Shown here piece by piece: positions 1 to 5,818 of a stretch of DNA of 14,566 nt. This stretch comes from Candidatus Zixiibacteriota bacterium. Lineage in GTDB: Bacteria > Zixibacteria > MSB-5A5 > GN15 > PGXB01. The stretch covers positions 3,143,043 through 3,157,608 of the forward strand of contig LS998015.1 in NCBI GenBank assembly GCA_900498245.1. The letters run 5' to 3'. Numbering within the stretch: the stretch's first letter is position 1; every line of letters begins with the position of its first letter. Below the pieces are notes generated by a model. It saw only the letters and a list, made by a program, of their open reading frames with translations, did no database searches and was not told the DNA's origin. Both the position numbers and the translations under genes were made by a program.

Positions 1-2
1 TG

Positions 3-188
3 ACGGAGTCATTCAAAATGATCAGGATTCAGAGCGATGTTCTGGATTTCATGGGGCGCCCGACGGTTTCTCCGGAGATCGGAATAATTGTCATATTGAT
101 CCTGGGATCGCTGGGGCTGATATCGGGGATATTTCCGGCTATGCGGGCGGCCTCGGTAAACCCGGTGGAATCATTACGATACGAGTAA
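3..188 (+). CDS. ABC transporter permease, MacB/FtsX family (3' end only)
   Basis: This is the C-terminal 61 residues of an inner-membrane permease whose start lies before the window. The frame runs open from base 3 to a TAA at 186-188. It shows one hydrophobic helix (IGIIVILILGSLGLISGIFP) followed by PAMRAASVNPVESLRYE. That is the closing signature of MacB/LolC/FtsX-type permeases, usually written PAxRAAxxxPxEALRxE. Family knowledge: such permeases use ATP hydrolysed by a partner ATPase to extrude peptides, lipids or antibiotics, or to move lipoproteins, by mechanotransmission. The gene for a matching ATPase starts 27 bases downstream on the same strand, so the two probably form one operon. 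The substrate cannot be told from this fragment. Confidence 0.9.
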   Translation, partial: TESFKMIRIQSDVLDFMGRPTVSPEIGIIVILILGSLGLISGIFPAMRAASVNPVESLRYE

Positions 189-203
189 ACGGCACTTTGG
201 CAC

Positions 204-207
204 GAGG
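204..207 (+). promoter_or_regulatory. Ribosome binding site of the ABC ATPase gene
   Basis: GAGG lies 8 bases before the ATG at 216. It supports that start over the second ATG at 225. This is the only plus-strand gene in the window with a clear Shine-Dalgarno sequence. Confidence 0.65.
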
Positions 208-215
208 TAAAGATC

Positions 216-929
216 ATGATAAATATGAAAGAGTTGCGCAAGAAATATAATACCGGTAAGGTCGAGTTCGAGGCCCTGCGGGGGATAGATCTCAATGTTG
301 ACCGGAACGAATTTATTTCGATCATGGGGCCATCCGGTTCGGGCAAATCGACTCTGATGAATATCATGGGTTGTCTCGATGTGCCGACGGCGGGCGAATA
401 CAGCCTGGAAGGGATCAGCGTGGCCAGTCTCAGCGCCAATCAACTGGCCGATATAAGAAATCAGAAAGTCGGTTTTGTTTTTCAATCGTTCAATCTATTG
501 CCGTACGCGAGCGCGGCGGAAAATGTCGAATTGCCGCTTCTCTTTGCCGGCTGGAACGGGCGCAAACGGCGGGAGCGGGTGCAGGAGCTTCTGGCCCAGG
601 TCGGCCTGGCCGACAAGGACGCCAACAAGCCGACGGAAATGTCGGGGGGGGAAATGCAGCGGGTGGCGATTGCGCGAGCCCTGGCCAATAAGCCGAACCT
701 GATTCTGGCCGACGAACCGACGGGAAATCTCGACAGCAAGAGCGGCGGGGAAATCATGAAACTTTTTACCCGCCTCTGGGAAGAGGGCCATACTATTATA
801 ATTATCACCCACGATCAGAATGTCGCCAAGCAGACAAAAAGGATCATCCGGCTCAAAGACGGCACCCTTGATAACGGCAACGGCAATGGCAATGGAAGCG
901 GAGTTCCTATATCTTTGAGCGCCTCCTGA
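216..929 (+). CDS. ABC transporter ATP-binding protein, MacB/LolD type
   Basis: This is the cytoplasmic ATPase subunit (237 aa) that would power the permease encoded just upstream. Visible motifs in order are Walker A GPSGSGKS (38-45), the Q-loop FQSFNLLP with Q90, the signature SGGEMQRVAIARAL (143-156), Walker B ILADEPTGNLD (163-173) and the switch histidine in THD (H199). The spacing and the wording around the Q-loop and Walker B are typical of the LolD/MacB/FtsE group that works with FtsX-fold permeases. Two details are unusual. The signature reads SGGEM rather than the usual SGGQQ, and the C-terminus carries a short Asn-Gly repeat (residues about 219-227) followed by a hydrophobic/serine tail. 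The length is normal for the family. A MacA-like adaptor, if there is one, would lie upstream outside the window. The family call is firm; the transported substrate is unknown. Confidence 0.95.
   Translation: MINMKELRKKYNTGKVEFEALRGIDLNVDRNEFISIMGPSGSGKSTLMNIMGCLDVPTAGEYSLEGISVASLSANQLADIRNQKVGFVFQSFNLLPYASAAENVELPLLFAGWNGRKRRERVQELLAQVGLADKDANKPTEMSGGEMQRVAIARALANKPNLILADEPTGNLDSKSGGEIMKLFTRLWEEGHTIIIITHDQNVAKQTKRIIRLKDGTLDNGNGNGNGSGVPISLSAS
873..896 (+). repeat. Short tandem hexamer repeat, 4 x 6 bp, inside the ABC ATPase gene
   Basis: The four units read AACGGC, AACGGC, AATGGC and AATGGA. They encode the Asn-Gly run near the C-terminus of the ATPase. Each unit is six bases, so a change in copy number would keep the reading frame. 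The last units have drifted, which suggests the array is not expanding freely. Confidence 0.8.
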
Positions 930-1017
930 TAGTTTGTTGCCGGGCAGACGCACCTAATTCGGGCAGTATTATAGATTTTCTTGTTGATTATCGTCAATTT
1001 CCCCGCAAATTATCTTT

Positions 1018-1902
1018 ATGGATTTCGGCAGGATACTCAGAAGGGCCTTCGATTATACTTTCAAGTATAAATCTCTCTGGGTGCTCGGTTTCTTTTCGAC
1101 CTTCTTCGGCAACACCTATGGTTTTATTGACCGGGAAAATCAGACGAACGCGGCCGGCATTCTATTCGGCAATCCGACGCTTCTCATTTTTCTCATTATT
1201 TACGCCATGACGCTTTTCTTTCTTTTTATCGTCATGCATCTGATCTCGACGGCCGGATTGATTGACGCCATAGCGGGACTGGAGGACGGGAGGAAGTATG
1301 AACTTAAGAATTCCTTCAAGGTCGGCACCGATACCTTCTGGCGTTTCCTGGGTCTCTGGCTTTTGCTGATTGCTACGGTACTGGCGGTCGCAGTTATTCT
1401 GGCGGTTCCGATCGTGGTGGCCTTCATATTAAGCACTCTTTTGGGCATACTGTTTTTGATTGCCCTGATCCCGGCCGCCCTGGCGGCATATTTCGTTATC
1501 GATATGATTTATTTATTCGCCCAGAGAGAGATCGTCATTCGCAGGCAGAAAATCGGAGATGCCGTCGTGACCGGATATTTTCTCCTGAAAAATAATCTTC
1601 CGGGGAATGTCATCGCTTTCTTTATAATATCCGGGATCGGGCTGGTGATGTTCGCTCTGAGTTCCTTACTGGTCCTTATATTCGCCTTGCCTTTGATTAT
1701 GGCGGGAACGACCCAGGCCGCGGCCATCGTCTTCATAATGCTTTTCATCGAAGTTCCGATCTTTATCGCCGTGGCCATACTTATCACCGGCTCGTTCGGG
1801 ACCTTTCAGAATTCCATCCTGACGATTTATTATTTGAAGATTAGAGCTTTGTCGGCGCCGGCGGCAGCGCCTCTTCCCGGCCGCGACCCGCGGGCCCTAT
1901 AA
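1018..1902 (+). CDS. Polytopic membrane protein of unknown function
   Basis: I do not recognise a named family with confidence. The protein (294 aa) starts with a short amphipathic segment rich in Arg, Lys, Phe and Tyr (MDFGRILRRAFDYTFKYKSL). It then has about six hydrophobic stretches, at roughly 20-33, 54-80, 110-138, 140-168, 196-228 and 234-262, and a Pro/Ala/Arg tail. This architecture resembles the loose group of integral membrane proteins of the DUF4013/GPDPase-membrane-domain kind, but that is a resemblance by eye only. No catalytic motif is seen. The ATG at 1018 opens the long frame, but there is no Shine-Dalgarno sequence before it; the preceding bases are AT-rich. The gene stands alone: 88 bases after the ABC ATPase and 41 bases before the PDZ protein, same strand. 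Confidence 0.8.
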   Translation: MDFGRILRRAFDYTFKYKSLWVLGFFSTFFGNTYGFIDRENQTNAAGILFGNPTLLIFLIIYAMTLFFLFIVMHLISTAGLIDAIAGLEDGRKYELKNSFKVGTDTFWRFLGLWLLLIATVLAVAVILAVPIVVAFILSTLLGILFLIALIPAALAAYFVIDMIYLFAQREIVIRRQKIGDAVVTGYFLLKNNLPGNVIAFFIISGIGLVMFALSSLLVLIFALPLIMAGTTQAAAIVFIMLFIEVPIFIAVAILITGSFGTFQNSILTIYYLKIRALSAPAAAPLPGRDPRAL

Positions 1903-1943
1903 TTCGCTTGCTTTAAACAGACGTTGTTATCAAATTACACGAC

Positions 1944-3044
1944 ATGAGAGGATTCGTTCTCACGATTCTTTTGTTCCTGGCGGGCGCCGGTGCGATGGCA
2001 CAGGAGACGGCGCCGGTCGATAGTACACCGGACACCAACGCCCTTGTCCCGGTGCCTCTGGTTAAATTCGAAACCGAAAACTATTTTTTGACCAAAGCCT
2101 TCTACCCCGACTACCGGGCCGATGAGCATGAAATCTGGCAGGATATTTTCGATGTCGAAAAGAAGGCGGCGCCGCTTCTGGCCCTCTGGCAGATATGGGG
2201 TGATTCTATCCTCCGTGACATCGAGATTTATTCGGGGATTCCCTGGAAAGAACCGGGGATAAAAATCCATCTCATGAAATACCTGCCGGTGCCGGGATTA
2301 TACGAGCCCCTGGCCATTCCGATTATAGGCATAAAGCAGGGCCTTGTTATCGAGGCGCCGGCATCGGGGTATCATCAACTGCTGGTGCTGATTCAATATC
2401 TGGCAGGACGAAATCTGCTTCAAGTGGAATATCCCAGCGATACGCTGGCCGCTGTCAGCAATCATCCGCTTCTGGACCAGGGGCCGTATCGATTCGATGT
2501 CATGGCGGTGGCAGTGGCTCTATCCGCCGCAAGAAGAATAATTCCGGAAGACAGTCTGGTTCAAATTACATCGTCGGCGGTCTGGAAAAGGCAATTTCCG
2601 GGCTGGGGCATATATAAGAATTATTTTCGGGATAAATGGGTTCTTTCGCCCTCCACTCCCCTGCTTCAATATCTTCAAAATGAACCATATAACTCTACCC
2701 TGGTAGCCATGACCGCCCCGCCGGACGAGAGTTCCCCGGAAAAGAGCGACAGCGGGACGGCCTCTCAATCGCTTCCGGCATCGTCATCGGTAGGCGGACG
2801 GCTCGGTTTTTTTGCGGAACGTCAACGAGGCGGAATATACAGGGTGACGGCCATCGATTCGACCAAACTGGCCTATTCCTGCGGACTGCGGCTGGGGGAT
2901 CAGATTCGATCCGTGAACGGATTGGCGGCGGGAACATTCAGCGCACTTATCGGGGACATTATTGACCGGCTCAGCGGCGACGGGGCCTATCTGGAAATCA
3001 GTCGCGCCGGGGAAATCAAAGGAATCTTGATTCAGGCCCACTGA
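1944..3044 (+). CDS. Secreted protein with C-terminal PDZ domain
   Basis: The protein (366 aa) begins with a classical signal peptide: MRGF, a hydrophobic core and AMA followed by Q20, which fits signal peptidase I cleavage after A19. It should act in the periplasm or on the outside of the inner membrane. Residues about 40-250 form a domain I cannot name. Residues about 258-284 are a Ser/Pro/Asp-rich linker. Residues about 285-364 look like a PDZ domain: GRLGFF, then AYSCGLRLGDQIRSVNG (310-326), a match to the GLxxGDxIxxVNG core, then a final strand. PDZ domains bind C-terminal or internal peptides and are common in periplasmic proteases and their regulators. No Ser-His-Asp protease motif and no HExxH is visible. 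Residues 143-160 look like a zincin helix with the metal ligands lost (see findings). No convincing ribosome binding site precedes the ATG. Confidence 0.8.
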   Translation: MRGFVLTILLFLAGAGAMAQETAPVDSTPDTNALVPVPLVKFETENYFLTKAFYPDYRADEHEIWQDIFDVEKKAAPLLALWQIWGDSILRDIEIYSGIPWKEPGIKIHLMKYLPVPGLYEPLAIPIIGIKQGLVIEAPASGYHQLLVLIQYLAGRNLLQVEYPSDTLAAVSNHPLLDQGPYRFDVMAVAVALSAARRIIPEDSLVQITSSAVWKRQFPGWGIYKNYFRDKWVLSPSTPLLQYLQNEPYNSTLVAMTAPPDESSPEKSDSGTASQSLPASSSVGGRLGFFAERQRGGIYRVTAIDSTKLAYSCGLRLGDQIRSVNGLAAGTFSALIGDIIDRLSGDGAYLEISRAGEIKGILIQAH

Positions 3045-3068
3045 AGCCGCCCCATTCGGAACCGGCTT
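3044..3068 (+). terminator. Weak hairpin after the PDZ gene
   Basis: AAGCCG at 3044-3049 can pair with CGGCTT at 3063-3068, giving a 6-bp stem with a 13-base loop that starts at the stop codon. No T-run follows directly, so it does not meet the usual picture of an intrinsic terminator. It may only mark the end of the transcript. Confidence 0.25.
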
Positions 3069-3123
3069 ATCCTCAAGCAAATCCGGCGCGAACCGATTCG
3101 ACTTTTCAATCTTCCGCTTTTTG

Positions 3124-3150
3124 TTGACTTATTGCCCGGATTTTGATTAT
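3124..3150 (+). promoter_or_regulatory. Possible sigma70 promoter of the TerC-family gene
   Basis: TTGACT (3124-3129) matches five of six bases of the -35 consensus. GATTAT (3145-3150) matches four of six of the -10 consensus, but the spacer is only 15 bases. The site lies in the 122-base gap before the gene, which is the right place. I saw none of the conserved blocks of the yybP-ykoY (Mn2+) riboswitch that precedes some terC/alx genes. Confidence 0.3.
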
Positions 3151-3166
3151 TTGATGCCCGAAAAAT

Positions 3167-4144
3167 ATGGCTGAAATTGAAACTATACTTTCCTACAAGA
3201 TCTTTCTCTGGATCGGATTCAATATCCTGATTCTTATCCTGCTGGCGCTCGATCTGGGGGTATTTCATCGCAAAGACCATACGATTTCGGTAAAAGAAGG
3301 TTTTGTATGGAGTATCATCTGGATTATTGTCGCGTTTGCTTTCAATTTCGTGGTATATCTCTGGAAAGGACACGAGGTCGGTCTGCAATTCATGACCGGT
3401 TACCTGATTGAGCGGGCCCTATCAATCGACAATATTTTTGTATTTCTGGTTATTTTCACCTATTTCAAGGTTTCATCCAAGTATCAATACCGGGTCCTTT
3501 TCTGGGGAATTCTGGGGGCGCTTATATTGCGCGGGTTATTCATCGGCGTGGGGACCCTTCTAATTTCGGAATTTCACTGGATTTTATATATTTTCGGGGC
3601 GCTTCTAATTATTACGGCCATCAGGCTCGCGATTGGAAAAGAGAGGGAAATCGAGCCGGAAAAGAATCCGCTCCTGAAAATTGTGCGGAAGTTCCTGCCG
3701 ATTACGCCGGGGTATGAAGGGCACTCTTTCCTGGTCAAGAAAGATGGCAAGATCTGGGGAACACCGTTGTTGATTGTGCTGATCGTGGTGGAAACGACCG
3801 ACCTGGTTTTTGCCCTGGATTCGATCCCGGCCATCTTTGCCATTACGCTCGACCCATTCATAGTATATAGTTCGAATGTCTTTGCCATACTCGGCCTGCG
3901 AGCCCTCTACTTCGCTATTGCCGGACTGATGGAGATTTTCTATTATCTGAAGTACGCGCTGTCGGCGATACTCGGCTTTGTCGGGCTGAAGATGTTGGTT
4001 TCGCATTATGTCAAGATTTCGTCGGCGGTGGCCCTGAGTGTCATTGGCGGAATTTTGCTGCTGGCAATTATTATCTCGATTATTTTTCCGCACCATGACA
4101 AGACAAAGGCCGAACATCAGACAGCCGAAAAATCCCAAAATTAA
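3167..4144 (+). CDS. TerC/Alx-family membrane protein, probable metal (Mn2+) exporter
   Basis: This is an inner-membrane protein of 325 aa, the usual length for the Alx-like branch of TerC. The family is known from tellurite resistance (TerC) and from manganese export (Alx, MeeF, MeeY). It shows the conserved acidic motifs within the helices: LALDLGVF with D29, ERALSIDNIFVF (82-93) with E82 and D88, and VETTDLVFALDSIPAIFA (208-225) with E209, D212 and D218. These acidic residues are thought to coordinate the metal. About eight or nine hydrophobic helices are visible, with a charged loop at about 158-198 and a hydrophilic tail rich in His, Lys and Glu from 309 on. The ATG at 3167 has no Shine-Dalgarno sequence; another ATG at 3154 is in a different frame and hits a stop after six codons. 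The gene runs convergent with the EIIA-CBS gene, with 24 bases between the stops. No ter operon partners are present, so metal homeostasis is more likely than tellurite resistance. Confidence 0.93.
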   Translation: MAEIETILSYKIFLWIGFNILILILLALDLGVFHRKDHTISVKEGFVWSIIWIIVAFAFNFVVYLWKGHEVGLQFMTGYLIERALSIDNIFVFLVIFTYFKVSSKYQYRVLFWGILGALILRGLFIGVGTLLISEFHWILYIFGALLIITAIRLAIGKEREIEPEKNPLLKIVRKFLPITPGYEGHSFLVKKDGKIWGTPLLIVLIVVETTDLVFALDSIPAIFAITLDPFIVYSSNVFAILGLRALYFAIAGLMEIFYYLKYALSAILGFVGLKMLVSHYVKISSAVALSVIGGILLLAIIISIIFPHHDKTKAEHQTAEKSQN

Positions 4145-4168
4145 ATGAATAGAGCCGGCGGGTGAAAA

Positions 4169-5074
4169 TCAGCCGCGAATGATAAAATTGACAATATCTT
4201 TGCGGACGAGAATACCGACCAATTTGCCGTCCTTGACAACGAAAATGCGCCGCAAATTTTTGAAAATCATCAGGGCGGCGGCATCGATCAGCCTGGTCTC
4301 CATGGAAGTCGTAACGTGCTCGGTATTATATAGCTGTGAGACCTTTATTTTTTCTTCCTGTTTCAGGAGTTCTTCAAACGGCTCCCCCTCGACTCTGAAA
4401 TTGAGATTGGTAACCATCGCCTCATAATTCGGCAAAGCGGCGGAAATTAAGTCTTTGTCGGTAATCTGACCCAAAAGGTTGCCGTCACTATCGACCACGG
4501 CCAGGGCGGAAAGCCTTTGCTTGAACATCAGGTTGGCTACCCGCTTGAGAGTATCTTCGGGCGTGACCATGATGACATCGCGGCGCATAATATTCTTAAC
4601 TGTCAGTTCCCGGTCCACGCGCACATTGCTCTGCCAGATGACATCGATTATGTCGGATTTGGTTTTGGCTTCAATCAATTTCGTCAGATTGCCTTCAATG
4701 CGGGCCAGGGTCGCGAAAGCCGACAGGGTCTGAAGATACAATTTTGAAATATACGAAGGGGTCAGAAGGAGGACGATGACATGAAGCGGGATTTTGTCAC
4801 GAGTTCGATCGGAGAGGCCATTTTTCGAGACCCCCAGGAGGATGTACATGTCATCGATTTCATCGGTGCGGGCATGAGGGAAGGCAAAGCCCCGTCCATA
4901 GGAAGTATTTTCGATCTCTTCTCTTTCAATCAGCAACTCTTTCATTATTTCCAGATTAGATTCGGGGCTCTCTTCTTTGAGGAGCCCAAGCAGTTCGTCG
5001 ATGGCCTCTTCCTTGTTACGTGCTTTCAGGTTATCGACAATCAGCGATTCTTTAAGCATGTTGGCCAGACGCAT
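4169..5074 (-). CDS. PTS EIIA-type domain fused to two CBS domains
   Basis: This is a 301-aa cytoplasmic protein. Residues about 7-150 match the fructose/mannitol/nitrogen-type EIIA domain, with the phosphorylation motif GRGFAFPHAR placing the active histidine at H67. Two CBS domains follow, at about 159-211 (MRRDVIMVTPEDTL through LLGQITDKDLI) and 245-301 (HVTTSMETRL through LVGILVRKDIV). CBS pairs usually bind adenine nucleotides. A sensory role that links phosphoryl state and adenylate state is an inference; no sugar permease is nearby. The second histidine seen in classical EIIA proteins appears to be a tyrosine (Y113). The frame stays open upstream to 5155, but that would overlap the DUF502 gene by 71 bases; the ATG at 5074 has a good ribosome binding site, so I chose it. 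It is the second gene of the DUF502 unit. Confidence 0.92.
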   Translation of the reverse strand: MRLANMLKESLIVDNLKARNKEEAIDELLGLLKEESPESNLEIMKELLIEREEIENTSYGRGFAFPHARTDEIDDMYILLGVSKNGLSDRTRDKIPLHVIVLLLTPSYISKLYLQTLSAFATLARIEGNLTKLIEAKTKSDIIDVIWQSNVRVDRELTVKNIMRRDVIMVTPEDTLKRVANLMFKQRLSALAVVDSDGNLLGQITDKDLISAALPNYEAMVTNLNFRVEGEPFEELLKQEEKIKVSQLYNTEHVTTSMETRLIDAAALMIFKNLRRIFVVKDGKLVGILVRKDIVNFIIRG

Positions 5075-5078
5075 AAAT

Positions 5079-5084
5079 TCCTCT
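5079..5084 (-). promoter_or_regulatory. Ribosome binding site that sets the start of the EIIA-CBS gene
   Basis: AGAGGA (minus strand) ends 4 bases before the ATG at 5074 and touches the stop codon of the DUF502 gene. It favours this ATG over the upstream in-frame start at 5155 and suggests translational coupling of the two genes. Confidence 0.6.
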
Positions 5085-5726
5085 TTATAACTCCTCGAGG
5101 GCGGATTTTTCGGCCCGGCAGATAGACTCCGGCGAGACAATACCGCCGGAGACAATCAATTTAAGACCTTCTTCGATAGTTAGTCTGATGGTGATTATTT
5201 CATCTTCGGGAAGAAACACCACGATACCGGTCATGGGAGTCGGCGTCGACGGGATGAAAACCCCGACCAGTTTCCTGGCATTCTCCTTTTCGCATTCGAA
5301 CTTGACTTTGGTGGTCGCAAATCCGATGGCGTAAATTCCCCGGCGGGGATATTCGATCATGACGACTTCTTTGAAGGCCTTGATATTCGGGACGGTTACC
5401 GCCTCTATCAATTGTTTGGCGGCGAGATAAAAAATACGGATTATCGGCATCCGGGCCAGGGCCTTATCGGCGTAGCGGATAAGAGTGGCGCCGATAATAT
5501 TTCGGGTCAGGAATCCGGCCAGAAGAATTATCAAAATAGTGGCGATAATGCCGAGTCCCGGTATTTCCCGGTTCAGGAGTTTGGCAATGAGCGGCGACAG
5601 GATGCCGTCGACACTCTCAAAAAGAAAACGAAGTACGACATAAGTAATAATAAGGGGAACGACCACCAGGACCCCGGAAAGGAACTGGCGCCGGACTATA
5701 TCGCGAACAATGCGAAATATCTTCAT
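5085..5726 (-). CDS. DUF502 family membrane protein
   Basis: This 213-aa protein matches the DUF502 family in layout. A basic N-terminus (VRDIVRRQF) is followed by a first helix with the family wording FLSGVLVVVPLIITYVVLRF. A second helix comes at about 57-75 (GLGIIATILIILLAGFL), with RIPIIR-like text after it (ARMPIIRIFY). The soluble C-terminal half contains PRRGIYAIGFAT and a PTPMTG segment just before VVFLPEDE, a conserved feature of the family. The biochemical function of DUF502 is not established. Two starts are possible: GTG at 5735 or ATG at 5726. I prefer the ATG because a GGTG sits about 7 bases before it and nothing precedes the GTG. It is the first gene after a strong promoter and is followed 10 bases later by the EIIA-CBS gene. 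The genes may therefore work together, but only the shared promoter supports this. Confidence 0.88.
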   Translation of the reverse strand: MKIFRIVRDIVRRQFLSGVLVVVPLIITYVVLRFLFESVDGILSPLIAKLLNREIPGLGIIATILIILLAGFLTRNIIGATLIRYADKALARMPIIRIFYLAAKQLIEAVTVPNIKAFKEVVMIEYPRRGIYAIGFATTKVKFECEKENARKLVGVFIPSTPTPMTGIVVFLPEDEIITIRLTIEEGLKLIVSGGIVSPESICRAEKSALEEL

Positions 5727-5766
5727 AATAGACACCGGTTATTGTAATAATCGGCCATTGTATCCG

Positions 5767-5797
5767 ATTATATAGCGGGAGAAAGGAAATCTGTCAA
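5767..5797 (-). promoter_or_regulatory. Strong sigma70-type promoter for the DUF502/EIIA-CBS unit
   Basis: On the minus strand a perfect TTGACA (5792-5797) is followed after 17 bases by TATATA (5769-5774). That overlaps a perfect TATAAT (5767-5772) at 19 bases. Transcription would start near 5760, about 35 bases before the ATG. The site lies in the gap after nuoN, so this unit need not depend on readthrough from the nuo operon. Confidence 0.75.
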
Positions 5798-5818
5798 CTG
5801 ATTTGGGGCAGAACAGTC

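Noticed and set aside
930-1017. A terminator or promoter in the gap after the ABC ATPase.
   Set aside because: TGCC and GGCA can pair over only 4 bp. TATTAT at 967-972 has no -35 element at a workable distance.
3045-3166. A yybP-ykoY manganese riboswitch before the TerC-family gene.
   Set aside because: The gap is short and none of the conserved riboswitch blocks could be found by eye.
4145-4168. A possible bidirectional terminator between the convergent terC-like and EIIA-CBS genes.
   Set aside because: Only 4-bp GC stems can be drawn and no T-run follows on either strand.
5075-5155. An upstream in-frame start (5155) for the EIIA-CBS gene, giving 27 more residues.
   Set aside because: The extra residues overlap the DUF502 gene and do not look like the family; AGAGGA just before the ATG at 5074 supports the shorter form.
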